Numbered from the stretch's first letter, positions 1 to 7,864 are shown. The stretch: 64,000 bases of DNA from G963667675 sp963667675 (GCA_963667675.1 OY763929.1:868001-932000), one strand, 5' to 3'. Translations and numbers: made by a program. The notes: generated by a model from the sequence alone, not told the origin.

Positions 1-642
1 ATTCCCAACGGTATCGACGTGGACCATTTCGTCGACAATGCCGTTCCCTGGCCCCAGTACCAGGACGGCAAGACCAATATCCTGTTCGTGGGGCGCCTGG
101 AGAAGCGCAAGGGACTGAGGTACTTACTGGAGGCCTACAGCAAGCTGAAGTGGGACTTTCCCAACACCAGGCTGCTGGTGGTGGGCCCGGGCAAGCCGGA
201 CGAAGGATCGTTTGAGGTCATAGGGGCCCGGAGCCTCCGAGACGTGGAGCTAATCGGCGGCGTTTCGCATGGTGACCTGCCCAGGTACTATGCATCGGCG
301 GATATCTTCTGCTCCCCGGCCACCGGGGCCGAGAGCTTTGGCATTGTGCTGCTGGAAGCGATGGCGGCCGGGAAACCGTTGATAGCCTCGGACATTGAAG
401 GATATCGAGGCATCGTCTCGGATGGTGAGCAGGGGATGTTGGTCCCCCGCAAGAACTCGGACGAACTGGCCAAGGCTCTGGCTCGGCTCATCGAAGACCC
501 GGAGCTTGCCCGACAGATGGGCAGCAGGGGCCGTGAGATGGTGGAGAGATACCGTTGGGCGGAGGTGGCCTCCCAGGTGGAGGACTATTACGAAGTCTGC
601 CTAAGAGCGGTCAATGGCAATACCAGGACGAGAGCAGCTTAG
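1..642 (+). CDS. GT4 glycosyltransferase, PimA-like (5' truncated by window)
   Basis: The reading frame is open from base 1, so the N-terminal Rossmann domain lies outside the window. What remains is the C-terminal nucleotide-sugar-binding half of a GT-B family 4 glycosyltransferase. It has a VGRLEKRKG start to the second domain, the glycine-rich HGDLPRYYASAD segment, and the E-x7-E signature ESFGIVLLE that contacts the donor sugar. The frame overlaps the following CDP-alcohol phosphatidyltransferase by 29 bp. In Actinobacteria and some Chloroflexota, a phosphatidylinositol synthase next to a GT4 enzyme makes phosphatidylinositol mannosides, so phosphatidylinositol mannosyltransferase is the best specific guess. 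Substrate specificity is inferred from this neighbour only. The enzyme would act at the inner face of the membrane. Confidence 0.85.
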   Translation: MPNGIDVDHFVDNAVPWPQYQDGKTNILFVGRLEKRKGLRYLLEAYSKLKWDFPNTRLLVVGPGKPDEGSFEVIGARSLRDVELIGGVSHGDLPRYYASADIFCSPATGAESFGIVLLEAMAAGKPLIASDIEGYRGIVSDGEQGMLVPRKNSDELAKALARLIEDPELARQMGSRGREMVERYRWAEVASQVEDYYEVCLRAVNGNTRTRAA

Positions 643-1225
643 GTCGGCACTACAGCACTACGTCGAGCTCCCCGGCGCCCGTTTCCTCAGGGCGCTGAAA
701 CTCACCCCCAACGCCGTGACCCTTATTGGCTTCGGGTTGACCGTGGCCGCCGCCTGCCTGGTGGGCTTTGGATGGCTGCTGCCGGGAGGCATCGTGTTCT
801 TGGCGGGCGGCATCCTGGACCTGATGGACGGCGCGCTGGCCCGCCTGACGGGGACCGCCAGCCCGTTTGGCGCCCTGCTGGACTCATTGTTCGACCGGCT
901 TGGGGAGGCGGCCCTGTTCCTGGGGCTGGCGATTTACGCCCTGGAAGCCGAATTCAGCGACGAGCGCCGGCTTTTCTTCATGGTGGTCCTGCTCCTGGCG
1001 CTGATCTTCTCCCAGGCGGTCAGCTATCTGAGAGCCAGGGGAGAGGGCCTGGGGGTGTTCACACGAGCCGGAGTGATGACCCGCCCGGAGCGGGTGGTGC
1101 TGCTGGCAGCCGGCCTCATCAGCGGCCAGATTATGTGGATACTCCTGGCCATAGCGGCGGTGTCGGGCCTGACCTTGGTGCAACGGCTGTTCACCATAGG
1201 CCGCGAGCTAGGCAAGAGTGGATAA
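614..1225 (+). CDS. CDP-alcohol phosphatidyltransferase (phosphatidylinositol synthase-like)
   Basis: This 203-residue integral membrane protein carries the full CDP-alcohol phosphotransferase signature. D-x2-DG-x2-AR is visible as DLMDGALAR near residue 75, followed by G-x3-D-x3-D as GALLDSLFD. These aspartates bind the divalent metals. Several hydrophobic helices surround the motif (about residues 30-70, 95-135 and 150-190). It replaces CMP on a CDP-diacylglycerol with an alcohol such as inositol phosphate or glycerol phosphate. The start codon lies inside the upstream glycosyltransferase, which implies translational coupling and a shared lipid-glycan pathway. The exact acceptor cannot be read from the sequence; phosphatidylinositol (phosphate) synthase is favoured because of the GT4 neighbour. 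Confidence 0.85.
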   Translation: MAIPGREQLRSALQHYVELPGARFLRALKLTPNAVTLIGFGLTVAAACLVGFGWLLPGGIVFLAGGILDLMDGALARLTGTASPFGALLDSLFDRLGEAALFLGLAIYALEAEFSDERRLFFMVVLLLALIFSQAVSYLRARGEGLGVFTRAGVMTRPERVVLLAAGLISGQIMWILLAIAAVSGLTLVQRLFTIGRELGKSG

Positions 1226-1299
1226 CCGGCAGGTTAGAGTGTAAACTGGATGGTCGAACAAGCGGCCAGGCGTTCACATAACCCGGAGCTTCAGGCACT

Positions 1300-2008
1300 A
1301 TGCGGCAACCAATGATCGCTGACAGAGACAAGGCCCAACTGAAGCGGATATTCCGCAAGGACCTGACCAAGGAGGTCACGATACGGCTGTTCACCCAGAA
1401 GCCGTCTCCGGTGACGGTGCCAGGCAGGGAATGCCGGTATTGTCCCGAGACCCAGCAGATAATGGAGGAACTGTCGGCCCTGTCGCCCAAGGTGCACTTG
1501 GACGTGGTCGACTTCTACCAGGAGCCGCAGAGGGCGCGAGAGGCAGGGGCGACGCGGATACCGGCGATCATCCTGGGCGCCAAGGGAGACTCGAGGGCGA
1601 AGTTCTACGGGATTCCCACTGGCTACGGCCTTGGGGACGATAGTGGAGGGCATCAGGCTCACGTCCAGGGGCGTGAGCCCCCTGAGCATGAATACCAGGA
1701 AGAAGCTGCGGCAGGTGAACCGGCCGGTGCACATCCAGGTGTTCATGACTCCTACAGACCCAGATTGTCCCAGAATGTCCCAACTGGCCCACGCATTCGC
1801 CTTGGAATGTCCATACGTCACGTCGGACGTAGTGGAAGTGCAGGAGTTCCCGGCCCTTGGCCGGGTTTACGGGGTGAGGTCGGTGCCGGCGACGGTAATC
1901 AACGAACACATCAGGTTTGCCGGAGTAGTCACCGAGTCCCAGTTGCTGGAGAAAACGCTCCAAGCCGGGATAGGCGCGATGCAGACAGCAAAGGCCGGTC
2001 CAGGCTAG
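1300..2008 (+). pseudogene. Protein disulfide oxidoreductase-like double thioredoxin fold, frameshifted
   Basis: Two reading frames together form one glutaredoxin/PDO-like protein of about 235 residues. The first frame (from ATG 1300) gives the N-terminal thioredoxin fold with the redox motif CRYC and ends its homology in FYGIPTGYGL. The next conserved stretch, GTIVEGIRLTSRG, continues in the +1 frame. The break lies at the G4 run 1633-1636; removing one G restores a single frame ending at 2008. In the second fold the expected CPYC-type motif reads CPRM, so the second active cysteine is missing. The first frame also stays open to 2055, past the ribH start, without homology. It may be a true pseudogene or a homopolymer error in the assembly. 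Confidence 0.7.
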
Positions 2009-2039
2009 CCGGACCAAGACTGAACCAGGAGAAGGTAGC

Positions 2040-2513
2040 TTGCCTAAAGAGCTAAAGGTAAACATGAACGGCGAGGGGCTGCGGATAGGAGTGGTCGCGG
2101 CGAGGTTCAACGACGCGATAACGCGACAGTTACTGGCCGGCGCACTGGATACTTTGGCAAGGCACGGCGTGCGGGACGACGACGTGCTGGTAGTGTGGGC
2201 GCCGGGGTCATACGAGTTGCCGCTGCTGGCGCGGACACTGGCCAAGAGCGGCAGACACGATGCGGTTATCTGCCTGGGAGCAGTCATCCGCGGCGAGACC
2301 GGGCACTACGACATGGTGGCGGGACATGCTTCGAGCGGCATAGGTTCGGTGTCCCTGGAGACCGGGGTGCCCGTTGTTTTCGGCGTGTTGACCACGGAAA
2401 ACATGGAGCAGGCGATAAACCGTGCTGGGGGCAAGTCGGGCAATCTGGGCTGCTCTGCCGCCGCTACCGCCATAGAGACCGCCCGGCTGGTGCAGGCGAT
2501 CGAAAAGGGCTAG
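2040..2513 (+). CDS. ribH: 6,7-dimethyl-8-ribityllumazine synthase
   Basis: The 157-residue product is a typical lumazine synthase in length and sequence. It has an N-terminal VAARFND segment, WAPGSYELP for substrate binding, and the catalytic-loop region GAVIRGETGHYDMV. It condenses 5-amino-6-ribitylaminouracil with 3,4-dihydroxy-2-butanone 4-phosphate in the penultimate step of riboflavin synthesis and assembles into cytosolic shells. The TTG start is chosen because AGGAGAAGG lies just upstream; an in-frame ATG at 2064 is the alternative. No other rib genes are adjacent, but a flavin-dependent oxidoreductase follows, and the window as a whole is rich in flavoenzymes. Confidence 0.95.
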   Translation: MPKELKVNMNGEGLRIGVVAARFNDAITRQLLAGALDTLARHGVRDDDVLVVWAPGSYELPLLARTLAKSGRHDAVICLGAVIRGETGHYDMVAGHASSGIGSVSLETGVPVVFGVLTTENMEQAINRAGGKSGNLGCSAAATAIETARLVQAIEKG

Positions 2514-2656
2514 AGCGACTGTCAGCTTGGGCCCGGAGATTCTCGCCCCCACCCTAACTTCACTGATTGAACAGGGAAGGGGACAGGCAACCGCCCCCTA
2601 CTTGCGGCTGAAGTTGGAAGCTGAAGCCATACTATCCGGCTTGACTTGAGGTGTGC

Positions 2657-3556
2657 ATGAAGTTCGGCGTTAGCATTCCCAACCACTGGGGGGTCGAGGA
2701 CCCACAACAGATGCTGGCATTTGGGCCGCTGGCCGAGGAGTTGGGTTACGCTTCGGTGTGGGTGCAGGACCACCTGTTCAACGTCGGCACGCTGAAAGAG
2801 CGGCTGGACGACAAGCCCTACTACCACCCTTTGCCCATACTATCCTATCTGGCGGCCACCACCGAGAGGGTCACGCTGGGCACGTCGGTGCTGGTGCTGC
2901 CCACGCACCATCCGGTCAACCTGGCTAAGTACCTGGCGACGCTGGACCAGATTTCCGGCGGCAGGGTAACGCTGGGGGCCGGTGTGGGCGGCGAGGGGGA
3001 CGAGTTCAACCTCCTTGGCATCCCGATTAGGAAGAGGGGAGCGTTGACCGACGAAAGCATAGCGATAATGAAGGAGCTATGGAGCAAACCCTACTCCAGC
3101 TATCAGGGCGGCAGCTTGAATTTTTCGGAAGTGAGGTTCTCGCCCAAGCCGGTGCAGAAGCCGCACATTCCGGTATGGGTCGGGGGCTCCAGCGCGGCGG
3201 CCCGCATGCGAGCGGCCAAAGTGGGGGACGGATGGCACCCCAACGGGTTGACCCCTGAGAAGTTCAGCGAAGGCAGGCGGGAAGTGGAAGAACTGGCCGC
3301 GCAGGCGGGGCGGGACGCCAAGTCGATAGTCATGTCGGTGCGCGTCACAGTGCGGTTCCAGGCCCCAGCCGCCGGCGGGTCCGGGATTGGCCGCGCCGTG
3401 CCGGGCTACGACCCTGACGGCATGACGGCCGCGATGGCGGCGTACAAGGAAGCCGGCGTAGATCACATGGTGCTTGGGCTGAACACCAGGGACGTGGCGG
3501 CGATTACCCGTGTGATGGAAAGTGTCGCCAGTGACGTGATTCCCCGCCTGACGTAG
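2657..3556 (+). CDS. LLM class flavin-dependent (F420-type) oxidoreductase
   Basis: This 299-residue protein is a bacterial-luciferase-like TIM barrel. It opens with MKFGVSIPNHWG and contains the family features WVQDHLF near residue 37, the substrate-entry segment TLGTSVLVLPTHHP, the LDQISGGRVTLGAGVGG block, and PVWVGGSSAAAR for the cofactor phosphate. Such enzymes use FMN or F420 to oxidise or reduce alcohols, aldehydes or xenobiotics; the cofactor cannot be settled here. The ATG at 2657 is preferred over the GTG at 2651 because GAGG sits at normal distance from it. It is monocistronic, with a convergent nucleotidyltransferase downstream. Confidence 0.88.
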   Translation: MKFGVSIPNHWGVEDPQQMLAFGPLAEELGYASVWVQDHLFNVGTLKERLDDKPYYHPLPILSYLAATTERVTLGTSVLVLPTHHPVNLAKYLATLDQISGGRVTLGAGVGGEGDEFNLLGIPIRKRGALTDESIAIMKELWSKPYSSYQGGSLNFSEVRFSPKPVQKPHIPVWVGGSSAAARMRAAKVGDGWHPNGLTPEKFSEGRREVEELAAQAGRDAKSIVMSVRVTVRFQAPAAGGSGIGRAVPGYDPDGMTAAMAAYKEAGVDHMVLGLNTRDVAAITRVMESVASDVIPRLT

Positions 3557-3592
3557 AGATGCAGTCGACCGGCTGACGGGCAGAGACCCAGT

Positions 3593-4297
3593 TCAGCCCG
3601 ACGGACCCAAGAACTCTTCGGCTTCCCTGAGGTCTTTGAAAGAGTCGACGCTGCGCCAGAACTCCCTGGTCTTGAAGGCTGAAACCCGGCCCGCAACGGC
3701 CAACCGGGGGAAGGCGTCGTTTTCGTGGTCGCCGATCTCAGGAAGTTCGGGGAGAATAGCGCGCTCCAGCACGTAGACGCCGGCGTTTATCCAATGGGGC
3801 ATCTGGACTTTCTCCCGGAAGCCGACTACCCGGTCCGAATCGTCCGTATCCACCAGCCCGTATGGGCTGACCATGGGTGTCACCATGATAGTGGCCAGGT
3901 GCTCAGGGTTGGCGTCCTTGCAAGCCTGGTGCCGGACGAGGAGAGTCTCCAGGCTTTCCTGGGTAATCACGTCCCCGTTCAGCGCCACCGTGGTCTGGTG
4001 CGTTTCCGGGACTAAAGACATTCCCCGGCGGATGGCGCCGCCGCGGCCCAAGGGCGAGTCCTCCAGGCTATAGCGGACGCGGATGCCGAAGGCTTGACCG
4101 TCGCCGAAATAGTCTTCGATGGCCTGCCAGCGGTAACCCGCCAGGAAGACGACGTCGGTCACCCCGCCCTTCTTCAGCCAGTCCACTTGGTGGGCCAGGA
4201 TGGGCTTGCCGGCAATTGGCACCATGGGCTTGGGTAGATTGTCGGTCAGAGGCCTGAGTCTTTCGCCCTGGCCACCAGCGAGAATCAGAGCGTACAT
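3593..4297 (-). CDS. Sugar-phosphate nucleotidyltransferase (mannose-1-phosphate guanylyltransferase-like)
   Basis: The 234-residue protein begins MYALILAGGQGERLRPLTD, the G-x-G-x-RL-x-PLT nucleotide-binding signature of the NTP_transferase family. KPMVPIAGKPIL follows with the conserved lysine, and NGDVIT near residue 100 is the metal-binding GD motif. It transfers a nucleotidyl group from NTP to a sugar 1-phosphate. There is no C-terminal hexapeptide repeat, so it resembles short GDP-mannose or heptose-type enzymes rather than GlmU. The ORF is open upstream to 4375, but the family start is clearly the ATG at 4297. It could supply GDP-mannose to the PimA-like enzyme at the window start; that link is inference. 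Confidence 0.85.
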   Translation of the reverse strand: MYALILAGGQGERLRPLTDNLPKPMVPIAGKPILAHQVDWLKKGGVTDVVFLAGYRWQAIEDYFGDGQAFGIRVRYSLEDSPLGRGGAIRRGMSLVPETHQTTVALNGDVITQESLETLLVRHQACKDANPEHLATIMVTPMVSPYGLVDTDDSDRVVGFREKVQMPHWINAGVYVLERAILPELPEIGDHENDAFPRLAVAGRVSAFKTREFWRSVDSFKDLREAEEFLGPSG

Positions 4298-4348
4298 TTT
4301 TGGAACATTGCGCAGTTCTTGGCGAGACCTTTGTATGACTTGTTGAAT

Positions 4349-4390
4349 CCCCTTCACCCCTGCCCTCTCCCACATTGGAGAGAAGGAGTT
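4349..4390. repeat. Dispersed intergenic repeat, C-rich hairpin family (copy 1)
   Basis: A C-rich tract resembling CCCCTCACCCTAGCCCTCTC is followed at once by a GGAGAG-type complementary segment, giving a short hairpin. Similar tracts occur at 20174-20215, 50816-50841 and, more degenerate, at 61403-61440, always between genes. This copy lies upstream of the nucleotidyltransferase start and upstream of the promoter of the solute-binding protein. Confidence 0.5.
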
Positions 4391-4505
4391 GGACGGCGCA
4401 TTGCTACGCCGACTTGGAGGTTAGGAGAAGGTGTCCGCGTTATCGGAAATCGTAACACATGTTGTAGTAGGGACGGTAAGGGCAAATGCCGGAATATGCT
4501 GTCGT

Positions 4506-4534
4506 TTGACAGCCTGTTAATGCGTTGTTAACAT
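4506..4534 (+). promoter_or_regulatory. Promoter with overlapping palindromic operator
   Basis: TTGACA (4506-4511) is separated by 17 bp from TAACAT (4529-4534), a sigma-70-like pair pointing at the solute-binding protein at 4658. The palindrome TGTTAA-N7-TTAACA (4515-4533) lies between and across the -10 box, where a repressor would block polymerase. The regulator is unknown. Confidence 0.5.
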
Positions 4535-4657
4535 TGGCGCTTACACCTAGGAGTAGGCGATCTAGCGCCGCCCGATTCACGAGGGGTTCGAACGCAACCC
4601 GGCGGATTTTCAATGGAGACCTGAGTCCATACGTCCGGGCGAAACGGAGGGCCGATT

Positions 4658-6541
4658 ATGTCTCGATATCCTTGGTTCAGTTTTGGATTCTTGGTTCCTT
4701 TGCTGGCCGCGCTGCTGTTAGTGGTTGGAGTAGCCTGCGGCGGGGACGACCCGACCGCTGCGCCAGAGGCTACGGAACCCGCGGTAGTGGAGCCGACGGC
4801 CACACCGGTTCCCGAGGCAGAAACCGCTACGCCGGAGGCTACGGAGCCCGCGGTGGAGCCGACGGCTACACCGGTTCCCGAGTCAGAGACCGCTACGCCG
4901 GAGGCCACGGAGACGCCGGAGCCCACATCTATGGCCCCGGAAGGACCTACGGGTACGCTGAACATCGCCCGGCCTCTTTTGGGGGCGTATTCGGGGCATA
5001 CCCGCTACTGGTCAGGGGCAGGCGGAGGGATAGGGACCACCGCCGAACTCCACGAAGGATTGTTCAGGCTCAACCGGGATGTGGAGTACGACATGATATT
5101 GGCGGAGGAATGGTCACTGGAGGGCGACCTGGTGTGGACGTTCAAGCTGCAAGAAGGGGTCCCGTTCCACCCGGACTCGGATGGGCGGGACTGGGGCGCC
5201 GTGACCGCCGAGGACGTAATCTACGCCCTCACGGAGATGGTGGCCGACGACAGTGGGTGCTCATGCACACACGCTCAATACATCTTCACCAACCCGGATG
5301 GCCACTTCAAGGCCTTGGACGACCTCACCATAGAACTTAACACCGGAACGCCCAACTGGGAGGTCCTAGATTGGATGATGACACCGGGCTCCGGGCATGT
5401 GTTCAGCAAAGCACAGTGGGAGTCGCTGGTGGACTCGGGGATGGACCAGGATGCGGCGGCTGCCCAATTAGTGGGGACCGGGCCATTCACCCTCTCGGAT
5501 ACCGAATTGGGCCTGTGGACCCTCAACGCGGTGGAGGACCACTATCGCAAGACGCCCGAGTTTGCCGAGGTGAGGTTCATAGAAATGCCCGAAGAAGCCA
5601 CCGCGTTGGCGGCCTTCCAGGCCGGACGAATAGACGTCTGGTCGGCGGCCTTGGACTCGTTGCCCGCGCTGGCCCAAGACCCGGACACCAGGTTCATGTC
5701 CGTGCCGGCCGCGGGAGAGTTGGTCCTGATAATCTTCCAAAACGGCTATACATACGTGGGGACGGACCAGCAGTGGCCGGGGTATAACCCGGACCTGCCC
5801 TGGACAGCCAGCGACGTCGAGGTGGGCTCGGAGGGCTGGGAACAGGCCAGGAAGGTGCGTGAGGCTATAAGCATAGCCATAGACCGGGAAAAGCTGGTGG
5901 AAGAGTTGCTCTATGGTGAGGGACACCCATCTTCGGTATACGCATGGGCGCGTCACCAGGACCGAGAGCCCGATGAGTGGGCGTGGGAATACAACCCGGA
6001 GCGGGCCAGGGAACTGCTGGCGGAAGCGGGCTATGCGGATGGGTTCGACGTGACTCTGGTGCCGGTTGCCACCACGGTGGGCGCGGCGACGACCAATGAT
6101 GCCTGCGTGGCGATGGCCGGCATGCTGCAGGATGTGGGCATCAACGCCACGATAGAGGTTCTGCCCATCGGCGACCTGTACGGGACCTACATGGATCGCA
6201 CGGCGGAAGGGATAATGTGCCAATACAATTCCCGATTCGGCCCTGAACCCATCTGGCTGCACCGCTATGCGTACGTTCCCGACGGGGCCTGGGGCACCGG
6301 CTGGGACCACCCCGATTTCACCTCGCCCCTGCTGGAGGCGGCAGCCACCATCAACCCCGATGAACGCTGGAGGCTGCAGACGGAACTGGGTCAGTGGATG
6401 CGGGACAACGCCTTGGCCGTAAGCATCTTCGGAGTCAACACCGTGTTCCCGCTGGGGCCCAAGGTCGATAGCTGGGAGGAACACCTGTCGCAAGGGATTC
6501 CATCCCGGGTCAGCGGCCTGGAGTTCGCCAGACACCGTTAG
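4658..6541 (+). CDS. ABC transporter substrate-binding lipoprotein, family 5 (peptide/opine/nickel type)
   Basis: This 627-residue protein has a lipoprotein signal (hydrophobic residues about 8-24 ending in VGVAC) and then a Thr/Pro/Glu-rich linker of about 65 residues made of near-identical repeats. After that comes a full SBP_bac_5 domain starting near GTLNIARPLLG. Typical family blocks are visible: EGLFRL, ILAEEWSLEGDLVWTFKLQEGVPFH (split across residues 130-160) and REAISIAIDREKLVEE. It would be tethered outside the membrane and deliver oligopeptides or other solutes to an ABC importer. No permease or ATPase gene is adjacent, so it is an orphan receptor. The ATG has a good GGAGGG ribosome site. 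A palindrome-bearing promoter lies about 120 bp upstream. Confidence 0.9.
   Translation: MSRYPWFSFGFLVPLLAALLLVVGVACGGDDPTAAPEATEPAVVEPTATPVPEAETATPEATEPAVEPTATPVPESETATPEATETPEPTSMAPEGPTGTLNIARPLLGAYSGHTRYWSGAGGGIGTTAELHEGLFRLNRDVEYDMILAEEWSLEGDLVWTFKLQEGVPFHPDSDGRDWGAVTAEDVIYALTEMVADDSGCSCTHAQYIFTNPDGHFKALDDLTIELNTGTPNWEVLDWMMTPGSGHVFSKAQWESLVDSGMDQDAAAAQLVGTGPFTLSDTELGLWTLNAVEDHYRKTPEFAEVRFIEMPEEATALAAFQAGRIDVWSAALDSLPALAQDPDTRFMSVPAAGELVLIIFQNGYTYVGTDQQWPGYNPDLPWTASDVEVGSEGWEQARKVREAISIAIDREKLVEELLYGEGHPSSVYAWARHQDREPDEWAWEYNPERARELLAEAGYADGFDVTLVPVATTVGAATTNDACVAMAGMLQDVGINATIEVLPIGDLYGTYMDRTAEGIMCQYNSRFGPEPIWLHRYAYVPDGAWGTGWDHPDFTSPLLEAAATINPDERWRLQTELGQWMRDNALAVSIFGVNTVFPLGPKVDSWEEHLSQGIPSRVSGLEFARHR
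4757..4915 (+). repeat. In-frame tandem repeat encoding Thr/Pro/Glu linker
   Basis: Units beginning GCTNCGCCNGAGGC start at 4757, 4826 and 4892 (periods 69 and 66 bp). They encode repeats of the type EATEPAVEPTATPVPE. The unit length is a multiple of three, so copy-number change would lengthen or shorten the linker without breaking the lipoprotein. Confidence 0.75.
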
Positions 6542-6576
6542 TAGCGGTCAAAGCGGCCCCCTATCCACGGCATATC

Positions 6577-6614
6577 GATGCCCCGCCAGACATTCTGGCG
6601 GGGCATCTTGTTTG
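6577..6614 (+). terminator. Rho-independent terminator of the solute-binding protein gene
   Basis: A 13-bp perfect stem (GATGCCCCGCCAG, 6577-6589, with its complement at 6595-6607) has a 5-nt loop and is followed by TTGTTTG. It lies 36 bp after the stop codon at 6541. Confidence 0.85.
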
Positions 6615-6679
6615 CTTGTGGGGTTACGCTGTGGATTTCCTCTGTTGCGGCCTATAGCCTACTTGAAGGGCAGGGGTCT

Positions 6680-6710
6680 GGGATTCCTCGGCTGCGCTCA
6701 GAATGACGGG
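6680..6710. repeat. Interspersed intergenic repeat (CTCGGCTGCGCTCAGAATGA type)
   Basis: The segment contains CTCGGCTGCGCTCAGAATGA, which matches a short dispersed element I know from many environmental bacterial genomes. Only one copy is seen in this window, so its repeat nature rests on recollection rather than on the sequence here. Confidence 0.4.
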
Positions 6711-6735
6711 TTGGGGTCGGCCGAGGGGCGGTCCC

Positions 6736-6780
6736 GGCGCAACGCTGCCGGGGATGAACTTAGTGCGGCAGCGTTGCGCC
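6736..6780. repeat. 15-bp perfect inverted repeat
   Basis: GGCGCAACGCTGCCG (6736-6750) and its exact reverse complement (6766-6780) flank a 15-nt loop. It lies 27 bp beyond the stop of the minus-strand gene ending at 6808. It has no T-tract on either strand, so it may stabilise or end that transcript rather than being a classical terminator. Confidence 0.75.
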
Positions 6781-6807
6781 AATCGTGGAGGATACTATCG
6801 GGAAGGG

Positions 6808-7050
6808 CTAGAGGTTGGCCCCGGCTAGGTCGCCGGCGTAGGCTGCCAGGTCCTCCGGCGTTTCGGTCATGACGAAGAAGTCTTCACCTGGGTCGTCGTC
6901 GCCGCGAAAGAGTTGGCGTTCGAATTCCTGCCAGGCGCCGGGCCGCAGGGCGATGACAACATTGGGGTCCTGGGAGCTGCGAATCACCATGTTCTCGTAG
7001 GCTTGCCATCTGCGGGGGTAGGGTTCCCCGCCAACCAATCTTACGTACAC
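6808..7050 (-). CDS. Hypothetical small protein (80 aa)
   Basis: No family is recognised. The GTG start at 7050 is chosen because GGAGGTG lies eight bases upstream; the frame is open to a TTG at 7065, but that codon precedes the ribosome site. The acidic product (YVRLVGGEPYPRRW near the start, GDDDPGEDFF in the middle) has no membrane segment or cysteine pair and is probably cytosolic. It is the last gene of a three-gene minus-strand operon with the ORFs at 7094-7300 and 7417-7572. A strong inverted repeat follows it. Confidence 0.6.
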   Translation of the reverse strand: MYVRLVGGEPYPRRWQAYENMVIRSSQDPNVVIALRPGAWQEFERQLFRGDDDPGEDFFVMTETPEDLAAYAGDLAGANL

Positions 7051-7093
7051 GTCAGACACCTCCAAGGCAGATTAGGGATGCCTGTCGAAGGTA

Positions 7094-7300
7094 TTAGTCC
7101 TGACTAACGTCGGGGGGCGATAGGATGCCTTTCAAAGACCAGGGGTCTAGGTCGTCGGCAGGGGTTGGGGCCGGCCAGTAGCCGTAGTACCGCACGCCAG
7201 CACAGGGGACGCGGTGATGCCACTGCATGGACTGGGACTGGCTGACCGCCTGTGGAGCTTCTAATTCCTGGACTGGATCCGTCGACACCAGGGTCACCAT
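7094..7300 (-). CDS. Hypothetical small protein (68 aa)
   Basis: No family is recognised. The ATG is preceded by a strong GGGAGGTG ribosome site, which supports translation. The product has a Gln/Ser-rich N-terminal part, then WHHRVPCAGVRYYGYWPAP, an aromatic-rich core with a single cysteine, and a polar tail. It lies 44 bp upstream of the 80-aa gene and 117 bp downstream of the zinc-ribbon gene on the same strand, so the three are probably co-transcribed from the promoter near 7700. Confidence 0.6.
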   Translation of the reverse strand: MVTLVSTDPVQELEAPQAVSQSQSMQWHHRVPCAGVRYYGYWPAPTPADDLDPWSLKGILSPPDVSQD

Positions 7301-7356
7301 TTCACACCTCCCGGACGCGAGGCCGAAATCGCTTAAAAACGGTCCTCGCTAGGGTG

Positions 7357-7407
7357 GGCCGCGCCCCGGTTGGGGATTCCAACGGCGGTAAGCCTCCGGG
7401 CGCGGCC
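7357..7407. repeat. 10-bp perfect inverted repeat between small genes
   Basis: GGCCGCGCCC (7357-7366) and GGGCGCGGCC (7398-7407) form a stem with a 31-nt loop in the gap between the stop at 7417 and the start at 7300. On the minus strand it is followed after 16 nt by a short T5 run, so it could be a weak attenuator within the operon. Confidence 0.5.
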
Positions 7408-7416
7408 GATGCGCCG

Positions 7417-7572
7417 TCAGCCGACGGCAGCCAGATCCTTCTCCCGGCCCAGGCTCACCGCCTTCTCGGCCCGGGCAACGCAGTCCTCGCACAGCCATAC
7501 CCGGGTAGACTTGTCAATCATGTAAAACCGGACGCCCTCTTTGGGGCACGCATATACTGCGCATTTCTTCAT
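7417..7572 (-). CDS. Zinc-ribbon microprotein (51 aa)
   Basis: The product starts MKKCAVYACPKEGVRFYM and continues through VWLCEDCVARAEKAV to a Gly stop. Two cysteine pairs, C4-x4-C9 and C28-x2-C31, are spaced like a treble-clef or zinc-ribbon knuckle. The ATG is preceded by GAGGTG at six bases. It is the first gene of the minus-strand small-protein operon and sits about 100 bp from a consensus-like promoter. Small zinc ribbons often bind nucleic acid or partner proteins; its role is unknown. The evidence is the ribosome site, the paired cysteines and the operon position. Confidence 0.65.
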   Translation of the reverse strand: MKKCAVYACPKEGVRFYMIDKSTRVWLCEDCVARAEKAVSLGREKDLAAVG

Positions 7573-7677
7573 GTTTCACCTCACTGGTTGTCCGAGTCTC
7601 CATCCCCATTGGGACCGGGAAAGCCAAAGTTGCGGGTAAGAGAATGGAGCCTGCCAAGGAAACCGTGGTAATTACAT

Positions 7678-7707
7678 AATATAGGCAGTCAAACCGCGCC
7701 GTGTCAA
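7678..7707 (-). promoter_or_regulatory. Promoter of the small-protein operon
   Basis: Reading the minus strand, TTGACA (7707-7702) and TATATT (7683-7678) are 18 bp apart. The predicted start is about 100 bp upstream of the zinc-ribbon ATG at 7572. Confidence 0.6.
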
Positions 7708-7864
7708 TAGATTTCGTATTTGTGAAATAAATCCCGTAGTGTTATCGTTCATGGAACGGCTTGCACCGGCAACATTCGCTATGTGTTTTGTGAAAAGATT
7801 AACAATTACAGTTATGCTATAATTTTGAACAGGCCCAGGAGCAACTGGATTGGACGTAATCTTT

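Noticed and set aside
4575..4605. GGGGTTCGAACGC segment resembling a tRNA T-arm
   Set aside because: The flanking bases do not form a 5-bp T-stem, and no acceptor or anticodon arm can be built around it.
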